8,749 nucleotides of DNA from Pseudomonadota bacterium (lineage in GTDB: Bacteria; Pseudomonadota; Alphaproteobacteria; Acetobacterales; Acetobacteraceae), in the NCBI GenBank assembly GCA_021828605.1, contig JAJZEG010000024.1, positions 1 to 8,749 on the forward strand, written 5' to 3'. Shown in pieces: positions 1-6,573 of the stretch. The first letter of the stretch is position 1. The number at the start of each line of letters is the position of its first letter. A program made the translations under genes and the position numbers. The notes beneath the pieces were generated by a model. It had not been told where the DNA came from. It worked only from the letters and a program-made list of their open reading frames with translations, and made no database searches.

Positions 1-241
1 CGATGATTATTTCGTCAGCCGCAAGCTGTATCCGAATGTCGATTTCTATTCCGGCATTATTCTTAAAGCGATGGGCTTCCCCACCACCATGTTCACCCCG
101 CTCTTCGCGCTCGCGCGCACCACCGGCTGGATCAGCCAGTGGATGGAAATGATCGAGGATCCGCTGCAACGCATCGGTCGCCCGCGCCAGCTTTATACCG
201 GCGCGCCGCAACGCGACTATGTCGATATCGCCGCCCGCTAA
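1..241 (+). CDS. gltA: Citrate synthase, C-terminal part (5'-truncated by window edge)
   Basis: This is the last 79 residues of citrate synthase, which condenses acetyl-CoA and oxaloacetate to citrate at the entry of the TCA cycle in the cytoplasm. The reading frame is open from base 2 to a TAA at 239-241. The tail has hallmarks of the family: a YPNVDFYSG segment, the following hydrophobic helix with a [20 protein letters not shown] stretch, then the GWISQWMEM segment and the [11 protein letters not shown] segment, ending in RDYVDIAAR. In known enzymes the Asp of NVDFYSG is the catalytic aspartate and the arginine of ALAR binds citrate. The C-terminus has the expected length and is intact. 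I see no hairpin terminator in the 40 bases before the next gene, so read-through into the ene-reductase is possible. The family call is firm; the symbol assumes the housekeeping TCA enzyme rather than a methylcitrate synthase paralogue. Confidence 0.95.
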   Translation, partial: DDYFVSRKLYPNVDFYSGIILKAMGFPTTMFTPLFALARTTGWISQWMEMIEDPLQRIGRPRQLYTGAPQRDYVDIAAR

Positions 242-281
242 CGCTATCCGTCAAGCACCACCAACACCAAGCGAGACCATC

Positions 282-1343
282 ATGTCAAACCTGTTTCTTC
301 CCCTGCGCGCCGGGGCGTTTACCTTACGCAACCGAATCATCATGGCGCCGCTCACCCGTGCGCGGGCGGGCGATGTGCGTATCCCCAACGCCTTGATGGC
401 CGATTATTATGCCCAACGCGCCTCAGCGGGAATGATCCTGTCCGAGGCGACGTCGGTCACCCCGATGGGTGTCGGCTACGCCGCCACACCGGGTCTGTGG
501 TCCGAACAGCAAGTGGCCGGTTGGCGGCTGATCACCGATGCGGTGCATCGTGAAGGTGGCTTGATCCTCGCCCAGCTTTGGCATGTCGGGCGGATTTCCG
601 ATCCGATGTTTCTGGATGGCGCCATGCCGGTGGCACCCAGTGCCGTCGCGGCAACCGGCCATGTTAGTCTGGTGCGCCCGGAAAAACCCTATGTCACGCC
701 GCGCGCGCTCGATCAGTCTGAAATTCCCGGCATCATCGCCGCCTATCGTCGTGCCGCCGAAAACGCGCAGCGCGCGGGCTTTGATGGCGTCGAACTGCAT
801 GGCGCGAACGGCTATCTGCTCGACCAGTTTTTGCAAAATGCCAGTAACCAGCGCGATGATGACTATGGCGGCTCCATCGAAAACCGCGCGCGCCTGCTGC
901 TCGAAGCAACCGACGCCGCGATCAGCGTGTGGGGCGCTGACCGCGTTGGCGTTCATCTCGCACCGCGTGGCGACGCGCATAGCATGGGCGATTCCGACAA
1001 GTTGGCCACCTTCAGCCATGTCGCGCGCCAACTCGGTGCGCGTAAAATCGCCTTTATTTGCGCGCGCGAACATAAGGCTGCCGACTGGATCGGCCCGCAC
1101 CTCAAAACCCTGTTCGGTGGCACCTATATCGCCAATGAAGGGTTCGATCAGGCGAGCGCCGAAGCCACCATCGCGGCGGGTGAGGCCGATGCGGTCGCGT
1201 TCGGTAAGCTCTACATCACCAACCCCGATCTGGTGGAGCGTTTCGCCGAAAGCCTGCCGTTGAATCCCGCCAATAAAATTGGCTTTTACCAAGGCGGCGC
1301 CGAAGGCTATACCGATTACCCAACAGCCAAACGGGCCGCGTAA
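282..1343 (+). CDS. Old Yellow Enzyme family FMN-dependent ene-reductase (NemA-like alkene reductase)
   Basis: This 353-residue protein is a single TIM-barrel flavoenzyme of the OYE/N-ethylmaleimide reductase family, at the usual length. These cytoplasmic enzymes use NAD(P)H to reduce activated C=C bonds in enones, maleimides and some nitro compounds. Visible hallmarks are the N-terminal FMN loop MAPLTRARAG (residues 21-30), Gln98 in ILAQLWHVGR, the catalytic block H173-G-A-N176-G-Y178 (substrate-binding His/Asn and proton-donor Tyr), the SNQRDDDYGGSIENR signature (188-202), R222 and the ending YQGGAEGYTDYP. The phosphate-binding turn reads G308-K-L-Y-I-T-N-P-D-L rather than the more familiar GRPFIANPDL, so Lys309 takes the place of Arg. 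The frame can be extended upstream to 219, but that would overlap gltA, and the conserved N-terminus starts at 282 with a weak GAGA five bases upstream. The SDR gene follows after 26 bases. The physiological substrate cannot be read from the sequence. Confidence 0.93.
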   Translation: MSNLFLPLRAGAFTLRNRIIMAPLTRARAGDVRIPNALMADYYAQRASAGMILSEATSVTPMGVGYAATPGLWSEQQVAGWRLITDAVHREGGLILAQLWHVGRISDPMFLDGAMPVAPSAVAATGHVSLVRPEKPYVTPRALDQSEIPGIIAAYRRAAENAQRAGFDGVELHGANGYLLDQFLQNASNQRDDDYGGSIENRARLLLEATDAAISVWGADRVGVHLAPRGDAHSMGDSDKLATFSHVARQLGARKIAFICAREHKAADWIGPHLKTLFGGTYIANEGFDQASAEATIAAGEADAVAFGKLYITNPDLVERFAESLPLNPANKIGFYQGGAEGYTDYPTAKRAA

Positions 1344-1360
1344 CCCAACCTGAACGCTGC

Positions 1361-1364
1361 GGAG
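1361..1364 (+). promoter_or_regulatory. Ribosome binding site of the SDR gene
   Basis: A GGAG core lies five bases upstream of the ATG at 1370, inside the 26-base gap after the ene-reductase stop codon. It fixes the SDR start, which also sits just before the conserved first beta strand. No promoter-like -35/-10 pair or terminator hairpin is apparent in this gap, which supports co-transcription with the upstream gene. Confidence 0.7.
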
Positions 1365-1369
1365 ATACG

Positions 1370-2125
1370 ATGAACGCCAAGCCTCAAAAAATCATCGTTA
1401 TGGGCGGCAGCCGGGGCATCGGCCTCGCCATCGCCCATGGCTTCGCTGCCCAGGGGGCCGATATCGCTTTATGCGCCCGAGGCGCTGAGGGGTTGGAAGC
1501 CGCGCGGCAATCCCTCGCGACCTTCGGCACCAAAATTTTCATATCCCCCTGCGATCTCGCGGATGCGTCGCAAATCGCGGCCTTCATCCCGGCCGCCGCC
1601 GATGCGCTTGGCGGGGTTGATGTGCTCGTCAACAATGCCTCGGGCTTTGGCATGTCCGATGACGAGGCGGGCTGGGAAGCCTCGTTCACTATCGATGTGA
1701 TGGCCATCGTGCGCGCCAGCAAAATCGCCCAGCCTTATCTCGCGGCCTCGCACGCGGCCTCCATTATCAATATCGCCTCGATTTCCGGCTTGCGCGCCTC
1801 GAACCGCAGTGCTCCCTACGCCGCCGCGAAAGCCGCGGTCATTCAACTCACCACCACCCAGGCCCGCTTGCTCTCGCGCGAGCGGATCCGGGTCAACGCA
1901 ATTTCCCCCGGCGCCATCGAGTTCCCTGGCGGGGTCTGGGACCAACGCAAACAGGACAACCCCACCCTCTATGCCAATACCCTCGCCTCAATCCCCTTCG
2001 GTCGCCTCGGCACCGCCGAAGAAGTCGCCGAGGTGGCACTATTTCTCGCCTCGCACGCGGCGCGCTGGGTAACCGGGCAAAATATTTGCGTGGACGGCGG
2101 CCAGCTGCTGGGTGGCTATGCCTGA
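1370..2125 (+). CDS. SDR family NAD(P)-dependent oxidoreductase (FabG-like)
   Basis: This 251-residue protein is a classical-length short-chain dehydrogenase/reductase, which interconverts carbonyls and alcohols using NAD(P)(H) on a single Rossmann domain. The cofactor loop is M11-G-G-S-R-G-I-G18, where the usual Thr of TGxxxGxG is Met11. The NNAG-like motif is N88-N-A-S91. The catalytic triad is Ser137, Tyr150 and Lys154 in YAAAK, with the standard 13-residue Ser-Tyr spacing. The post-catalytic RVNAISPGAI (173-182) and C-terminal VTGQNICVDGG (234-244) are typical of FabG-like members. The Asn of the usual catalytic tetrad, normally in a DVN segment, appears as Met111 in IDVMAI. Arg15 in the loop together with Arg37 (CARGAE) suggests NADP(H), as inference. 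The gene is preceded by a good GGAG and its stop codon overlaps the start of the patatin gene. The substrate is unknown; a 3-oxoacyl or lipid-derived carbonyl is plausible. Confidence 0.92.
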   Translation: MNAKPQKIIVMGGSRGIGLAIAHGFAAQGADIALCARGAEGLEAARQSLATFGTKIFISPCDLADASQIAAFIPAAADALGGVDVLVNNASGFGMSDDEAGWEASFTIDVMAIVRASKIAQPYLAASHAASIINIASISGLRASNRSAPYAAAKAAVIQLTTTQARLLSRERIRVNAISPGAIEFPGGVWDQRKQDNPTLYANTLASIPFGRLGTAEEVAEVALFLASHAARWVTGQNICVDGGQLLGGYA

Positions 2126-2969
2126 GCCAAGCCCGCTTGGAGCCCGGCGCACGCTCGGCGTGGCGCTGTCGGGCTCTGGCTTGCTGCTCGGCGCGCATAT
2201 CGGTGCCTTGCAAGCGGTTGCCGATGCAGGCTGGGAGATTGCCGATATTGCGGGCACCAGCGGCGGCGCCATCATCGCCGCCTGTTTCGTCTCGGGGATG
2301 AGCCTCCAAGCGATGCGCGATCTCTATCTCAACGCCGATTTTACGGCGTTAGTGCCGATCAGTATCACCCCGATCACACTGATCCGGCTGCTTCTAACCA
2401 AGGGTTTGGTCAACCCGGCCCCTTTTCGCAACTGGCTGATCGCAAATTTGGGCGAAAAAGCCTTCGGCGATGCCGTCATCCCCTGCACCTTGCTGGCTTC
2501 CAACCTGAGCACGGAATCAAGCGAAATCTGGAGCAGCGCCACCACCCCGGCCACCCCGCTCTGGGAGGCCGTTTTTGCCTCAGCCGCATTCCCGCTGATT
2601 TTTCCACCGGTTTTATCGAACGGCCATTATTTGCAGGATGGCGGTCTATACGATGATATTCCGGTGGATATGCTCACCACCCAAAACAAACTCGCCGTCA
2701 TGGTCGGCGGTCGCGCCCGACCGCTCCAGGGCTCGCCCAGCCTGCTCGGCTTGCTGGTGCGCGATATCGAAATTTTGTTTTTAGCTAATAACGAACATGT
2801 GTTGAACAGTGCGGCAAAACAAGGCGCTGTCATCGCCTACGCCGAATGCAAAGACACCCCCATTTTCGACGTCCATATCTCTGCCGCCACGCGCCAGTTT
2901 TTGTTCGAGGCCGGATATCAAGCAACCAAAACCGCCCTCACCAAGCTCAGCCCCGCCGAGGCCGCCTGA
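2118..2969 (+). CDS. Patatin-like phospholipase (bacterial patatin domain protein)
   Basis: This 283-residue protein is a compact, single-domain patatin-like acyl hydrolase, a family that cleaves acyl chains from phospholipids or other lipids with a Ser-Asp dyad. The nucleophile elbow is G46-T-S48-G-G50 and the second motif is D174-G-G176. Serine and aspartate lie at the expected relative positions. The N-terminal oxyanion loop reads SGSGLLLGAHIG (18-29); the Arg common in the GGGxRG form of this loop is replaced by Leu. There is no signal peptide and no clear membrane helix, so a cytoplasmic or peripheral membrane site is likely. I chose the ATG at 2118, which overlaps the SDR stop by 8 bases; a GTG at 2112 in the same frame would add two residues. 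No strong Shine-Dalgarno precedes it, so reinitiation after the SDR is likely. Lipid substrate and biological role are not evident. The stop codon faces the opposing operon across 4 bases. Confidence 0.9.
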   Translation: MPEPSPLGARRTLGVALSGSGLLLGAHIGALQAVADAGWEIADIAGTSGGAIIAACFVSGMSLQAMRDLYLNADFTALVPISITPITLIRLLLTKGLVNPAPFRNWLIANLGEKAFGDAVIPCTLLASNLSTESSEIWSSATTPATPLWEAVFASAAFPLIFPPVLSNGHYLQDGGLYDDIPVDMLTTQNKLAVMVGGRARPLQGSPSLLGLLVRDIEILFLANNEHVLNSAAKQGAVIAYAECKDTPIFDVHISAATRQFLFEAGYQATKTALTKLSPAEAA

Positions 2970-2973
2970 ACCC

Positions 2974-3924
2974 TTAACGAACCAGATTCGTGGGCCGATG
3001 CCCGGCCAACACCGCAACAATCCCCTCAAGCGCCAACAGCCCCATCGCCAACCGGGTCTCGCGGGTCGCGCTGCCAATATGCGGCAGCACCACCACATTC
3101 TCTAACATCAAATAATCCCAGGGCACTGCGGGCTCCTGCACAAACACATCCAAGCCAGCCGCCGCAATCCGCCCCGAGCGCAACGCCGCCGCCAGTGCCG
3201 CATCGTCAATCGTGCTGCCCCGTCCGGTATTCACCACAATTGCACTCGGCTGCATCTGCTCGATCCGCGCCTCATTCAGCCAATGACGCGTCGCCGCACC
3301 GCCGGGCAAATGGATCGACAAAACATCACACCGCGCCAAAAACTGGGATTCATCGCTAACAAATTCAGCACCATCCGCCTCGTCCGATTGGCGCCGATTA
3401 TGGTATATCACCTGCATCGACAGGCCCCGCGCCATCCGTGCCAGCGCGCGGCCAATGCGCCCCATGCCCAAAATACCAAGGGTTTTGCCTTCCAGACTAC
3501 GTCCCATCATGAAATCCGGCGTCCAGCCCCGCCAGCCACCCGCCCGCACCAGCCGCTCGGCCTCCCCGGCACGGCGTGCCGCCATCAGCATCAAAGTCAA
3601 AGCAAGTTCAGCGGTCGCAAACGACAACACATCCGGCGTGTTCACCACCGCCAGGCCCCGCGCGCTTGTTGCGTCAAGGTCAATGTGATCGGTGCCCACT
3701 GAAAATGTGCCTAACACTCCAACGCTGGCGGGCAGTCGCGCAACCAGCCGCGCATCAATCCGATCAGCCGGCGTCACTAACGCGGCATCGGCACCCTCCA
3801 GCGCCGATAAAAACACCTCCGCATCGAAAGCGCCTGACTGGTTCAAAAACACCGGCGTCACGCTGTCGGGCATCCGTGCCAATAGCTGATCAGGCAGTGC
3901 CCGGGTGATCACTAATCGGTTCAT
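2974..3924 (-). CDS. D-isomer-specific 2-hydroxyacid dehydrogenase (glyoxylate/hydroxypyruvate reductase-like)
   Basis: This 316-residue protein belongs to the D-2-hydroxyacid dehydrogenase family, which reduces 2-keto acids such as glyoxylate or hydroxypyruvate to D-2-hydroxyacids. The substrate domain has the conserved GTFSVGTDHID turn (72-82). The Rossmann domain has G153-M-G-R-I-G158. The catalytic set is complete: Arg235 in NTGRGS, Glu264 in LDVFVQEP and His282 in PHIGSAT. After the second beta strand the sequence reads YHNRR (174-178). Two arginines here instead of an acidic residue fit NADP(H) preference, as in GRHPR-type enzymes; that is inference. The length is normal and no ACT domain is present. 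Its ATG overlaps the stop codon of the molybdopterin fusion gene by 4 bases (ATGA, 3921-3924), so it is the last gene of the molybdenum-hydroxylase maturation operon. Why a keto-acid reductase is coupled there is not obvious; it may act on the product of the hydroxylase this operon serves. Confidence 0.93.
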   Translation of the reverse strand: MNRLVITRALPDQLLARMPDSVTPVFLNQSGAFDAEVFLSALEGADAALVTPADRIDARLVARLPASVGVLGTFSVGTDHIDLDATSARGLAVVNTPDVLSFATAELALTLMLMAARRAGEAERLVRAGGWRGWTPDFMMGRSLEGKTLGILGMGRIGRALARMARGLSMQVIYHNRRQSDEADGAEFVSDESQFLARCDVLSIHLPGGAATRHWLNEARIEQMQPSAIVVNTGRGSTIDDAALAAALRSGRIAAAGLDVFVQEPAVPWDYLMLENVVVLPHIGSATRETRLAMGLLALEGIVAVLAGHRPTNLVR

Positions 3925-5540
3925 GGTCTAAGCCTCAATTCCTCTAACGCCGCGATTGTATCAAAATCCTGCAACACCGCATCATTCTCCATCGCCACTT
4001 CGGCAATCGCGTCACCCTGTTGCGCAAATAGGCTGCGTGCCCCTTGATCGCCCTGCAACGCCGCGATGAACGGAAAAAATCGCCGATCCCATAATACCGG
4101 ATTGCCGCGCTTACCCCGATAGGTCGGAACCACGATAGTCCGCCCCTCATCGGGGTCATAGGCGTCAATAATTTGCCGCAACGCGGCCTGATCCACCAAC
4201 GGCATATCACCGAGGCAAATCAGCACACCATCAATATCAGCCGGCAAAGCGGCAATGCCCGCCTTCAAACTTTCAGCCATGCCCAATTCATACTGCTCGG
4301 CCACAACCAAACGAACCTTACGCCCCGCCAGGCAGTCCGCAACCCGCTCCTGCGCGTGCCCGGTCACCACCACAACCGGATTAAGCTGAGCTGCAATCAC
4401 ATGATCCGTTGTGGTCTCGATCATGGTGCGGCCATCAGCCAACATTGTTAGTAACTTATGCTGCGGTGCTGCGCGCGATGACCGACCGGCGGCCAAAATG
4501 ATCGCGGCAATTTTCGGTGTCGCGCGTGCGGGGTCGGGTGATACGCGCCGGGCGGGACGGGCGCTGAAATCCTTCAACAGGCCACCAACCCCCATCCGGG
4601 CAATCATCATTTTATCGAGAGTTTCACTAGCAAAAACTCGATCAAGCACGAAATCGATCCCGTTTAGTTTCGGGCTGCGCGCACAGCCGGGCAGCACAAT
4701 CGCTGGCACTGCGCCGATGCGGCCAATACAAATCAAATTGCCCGGATCAACCGGCATGCCAAACCGTTCAATCACCCCACCCGACGCGACGATGGCGCTG
4801 GGCGCCACGTCACCACGATCCGTCACCGCCGAGGCGCCAGCAATCAGCACAATATCAGCAGCCTGCCCGATAAAATTTTGGATCGCCGCCGCAATCGGCC
4901 TCGTCTCGTGCGTCACCGTACAAGGCTCAAGCAACTGTCCCCCGCGCGCCTGCACCCGCGCACGGGTCACCCCAATCGTTGCCTCGATCACGCTCTCTTT
5001 GACATGCGCCAGCCGCGACAACACCAATCCCACCCGCAAGGGCCGAAACATTTGCACCCGCATCAAGGGTTCGCCCGCGAGATCAAGGCTGGCCGCCTCT
5101 AACACCGCACCCGCCACTGCAAACGGGATAATCTTCAACGTGGCGACCATATCGCCCTCGGTCAGCCGGGTTGCATCGGGCAGGGTGGCAAGCGTGATCG
5201 CTTCATCCAGCGCATTGAGCGCGGCAACCTGCTCCACATTAATCCTGAGCAGCCCAGCATATTTGGCGAATAAATTCACCCGCCCATGGATCGGCGGCCC
5301 CGCACGCAGCCCGCCAACCGCGAGCAATCGCCCCAGCCGGTCCGCCGCCTGCGCCTCAGCCACATCATCCGCCTCTAACAACGCAACATGTACCGTCGAA
5401 ATTCCAGCTTCCATCATCGATGCAATCTGCTGCGCACCAAGCACCGTCCCCTTCGCAATCAGCCCGCCGGGCAAGCGCAGCGAATGGGCTAGTATCGCAC
5501 CCTCTAATCCAGCCTCTATTGTGCGTTTGGCAAAAATCAC
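3921..5540 (-). CDS. Molybdopterin-binding (MoeA/MogA-type) domain fused to MocA-like molybdenum cofactor cytidylyltransferase
   Basis: This 539-residue protein joins two molybdenum cofactor activities. Residues about 1-165 resemble the MoeA-type N-terminal region (LIAKGTVLGAQQI, GRVNLFA, TLATLP and KIIPFAV segments). Residues about 168-320 form a MoeA/MogA-type molybdopterin-binding domain, with a GASAVTDRGDVAP loop (235-247) and PGNLICIG...IVLPGCARSPKLNGIDFVL. A Pro/Ala/Arg-rich linker (about 327-341) leads to a nucleotidyltransferase domain (343-539) with L349-A-A-G-R-S-S-R356, Lys362, the metal-binding GDMP (444-447), RGNPVLW (478-484) and GDQGARSLF (497-505). This is the MocA pattern, so CTP and formation of molybdopterin cytosine dinucleotide are expected. 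That form is used by bacterial CO dehydrogenase-type hydroxylases, which fits the neighbours. The start is a GTG whose bases overlap the XdhC stop (GTGA, 5537-5540); I see no better in-frame start, and the conserved region begins nearby. Family is firm; the joint role of the halves is inferred. Confidence 0.9.
   Translation of the reverse strand: MIFAKRTIEAGLEGAILAHSLRLPGGLIAKGTVLGAQQIASMMEAGISTVHVALLEADDVAEAQAADRLGRLLAVGGLRAGPPIHGRVNLFAKYAGLLRINVEQVAALNALDEAITLATLPDATRLTEGDMVATLKIIPFAVAGAVLEAASLDLAGEPLMRVQMFRPLRVGLVLSRLAHVKESVIEATIGVTRARVQARGGQLLEPCTVTHETRPIAAAIQNFIGQAADIVLIAGASAVTDRGDVAPSAIVASGGVIERFGMPVDPGNLICIGRIGAVPAIVLPGCARSPKLNGIDFVLDRVFASETLDKMMIARMGVGGLLKDFSARPARRVSPDPARATPKIAAIILAAGRSSRAAPQHKLLTMLADGRTMIETTTDHVIAAQLNPVVVVTGHAQERVADCLAGRKVRLVVAEQYELGMAESLKAGIAALPADIDGVLICLGDMPLVDQAALRQIIDAYDPDEGRTIVVPTYRGKRGNPVLWDRRFFPFIAALQGDQGARSLFAQQGDAIAEVAMENDAVLQDFDTIAALEELRLRP
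3933..3936 (-). promoter_or_regulatory. Ribosome binding site of the 2-hydroxyacid dehydrogenase gene
   Basis: On the minus strand a GAGG lies 8 bases before the ATG at 3924, inside the last codons of the upstream fusion gene. Together with the ATGA overlap it supports coupled translation at this start. Confidence 0.45.
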
Positions 5541-6229
5541 GCGAGCCGCTCACGCCGCTTCCCGCGCCGCGCGCCGATGATTTCAGCAATCACCGATACC
5601 GCAATTTCCGGCGCTGTCCGTGCGCCAATATCCAACCCCACCGGTGAGGCAATGCGCGCTAAATTGGCCTCGTCAAATCCCGCTTCACGCAACCGGTCCA
5701 ACCGCCGCGCATGGGTGCGCTGCGACCCCAGCGCACCGATATAAAACGCTGCCGAGGCCAGCGCACTGGTCAAAGCCGGATCATCCAATTTCGGATCGTG
5801 GGTTAAGGTCACAATGGCGGTGCGCGCATCGATCTGCATGGTCGCGAGTGCCTCATCAGGCCATGCCGTGTCGATGCGCACATTCGGAAATCGCTCGGGT
5901 GCGGCAAAGCCGGTGCGCGGATCAATCACCGTCACATCAAACCCGGACGTCACCGCCAAAGGCGCCAAGGCCTGCGCAATATGCACCGCCCCCACAATAA
6001 CCAAACGCGGCGCCGGATTGCGCGCTTCGATAAACCAGCGCTCCGCACCAATCTCAACAATGGCGGTCCGGTCCGCCGCCAACGCATCCGCACCCGCTTG
6101 CGCCAGGGCCGCCTGCGCCGCCGGGTCGGGCAGCACAAAACTCACACCATCCGCCAGCCGCACCGCATAGGCGACCGGTCGCCGCGTGGTCGCCGCTTCG
6201 CGCAAAGCCGCAAGATGCCCTTGTTTCAT
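5537..6229 (-). CDS. XdhC family protein, C-terminal Rossmann-domain type (CoxF-like)
   Basis: This 230-residue protein corresponds to the C-terminal half of XdhC, the chaperone that binds molybdenum cofactor and supports its sulfuration and delivery to xanthine dehydrogenase-family enzymes. The Rossmann region starts at R75-L-V-I-V-G80-A-V-H-I-A; the usual GAGH is GAVH here. The beta-2 end is VTVIDPR (99-105), followed by a TLTHDPK segment (141-147), YIGALGSQRT (163-172) and the family signature GLDIGARTAPEIAVSVIAEI (198-217). The N-terminal XdhC/CoxI domain is missing from this polypeptide and is encoded by the gene immediately upstream. Residues 1-70 form a short unrelated-looking lead region. 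Its ATG overlaps the upstream stop as ATGA (6226-6229), and its own stop overlaps the GTG of the MocA fusion. The basic tail ARRGKRRERLA is short and of no known role. The family call is confident; the assignment to a CO dehydrogenase-type rather than xanthine dehydrogenase-type partner rests on context. Confidence 0.9.
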   Translation of the reverse strand: MKQGHLAALREAATTRRPVAYAVRLADGVSFVLPDPAAQAALAQAGADALAADRTAIVEIGAERWFIEARNPAPRLVIVGAVHIAQALAPLAVTSGFDVTVIDPRTGFAAPERFPNVRIDTAWPDEALATMQIDARTAIVTLTHDPKLDDPALTSALASAAFYIGALGSQRTHARRLDRLREAGFDEANLARIASPVGLDIGARTAPEIAVSVIAEIIGARRGKRRERLA

Positions 6230-6573
6230 GTCAATTTCTCAACCAGCACACTAACACTGCCCCCACAGGCCAGCCCAACCGCCCAGGCCGTTTCATCCGC
6301 AACACCATACTCTAAAACCTGGTTTTGGCCGGTCGCCATCACCTCCTGCGCCGCGTCGGCGACAGCGCCTTCAATACATCCCCCGGAAACCGAGCCTTCC
6401 ATCCGCCCGCTTCGCGTCAACACCATTCGGCTTCCGGCAGGACGCGGCGAACTTCCCCAGCTCTGCATAACCGTGGCAATCGCCACCGTCTCGCCCTCCG
6501 CCAGCCAGCCTGCGGCAATGCCCAAAATATCCTCAATCCCCGCAGCGCGCGGCGCGGCCCGATCATCGGTCAT
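6226..6573 (-). CDS. XdhC/CoxI family N-terminal domain protein
   Basis: This small protein of 115 residues consists of the XdhC/CoxI domain alone, which in full-length XdhC precedes the Rossmann domain. The motifs are clear: A31-I-A-T-V-M-Q-S-W-G-S-S-P-R-P-A-G-S-R-M50, the GSVSGGCIEG loop (60-69) with Cys66, and the terminal GLACGGSVSVLVE (100-112) with Cys103. These cysteine-containing loops are the conserved core of the family. XdhC proteins bind the molybdenum cofactor before insertion into molybdenum hydroxylases and work with a cysteine desulfurase. The stop overlaps the start of the C-terminal half gene by 4 bases, so the halves are probably made in equal amounts and may pair. The ATG is preceded by the strongest Shine-Dalgarno I see in this operon, although it also overlaps the VWA gene stop as ATGA (6570-6573). 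There is no sign of a recent frameshift: both halves have proper starts and stops. Confidence 0.92.
   Translation of the reverse strand: MTDDRAAPRAAGIEDILGIAAGWLAEGETVAIATVMQSWGSSPRPAGSRMVLTRSGRMEGSVSGGCIEGAVADAAQEVMATGQNQVLEYGVADETAWAVGLACGGSVSVLVEKLT

Noticed and set aside
219..281. Upstream extension of the ene-reductase to an ATG at 219
   Set aside because: It would overlap the gltA coding end by 23 bases and add residues that do not resemble the family; the conserved N-terminus begins at the ATG at 282.
423..1292. Long open frame on the minus strand opposite the ene-reductase
   Set aside because: It lies wholly inside a gene with clear family motifs, its product has no recognisable motif, and such antisense frames are common in GC-rich DNA.
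2977..2991. Inverted repeat ACGAA-CCAGA-TTCGT as a possible terminator
   Set aside because: The stem is only 5 base pairs, AT-containing and without a following T-run, and it lies inside the dehydrogenase coding end.
4411..5580. 389-codon open frame on the plus strand opposite the MoeA/MocA fusion
   Set aside because: Its product is a low-complexity Ser/Ala/Arg/Pro-rich sequence with no domain, while the minus strand carries a well-conserved protein in the same place.
5537..6573. The two XdhC parts as one gene broken by a frameshift
   Set aside because: Each part has its own start and stop in a typical ATGA overlap, the first has a strong ribosome site, and the domain boundary falls exactly between them.
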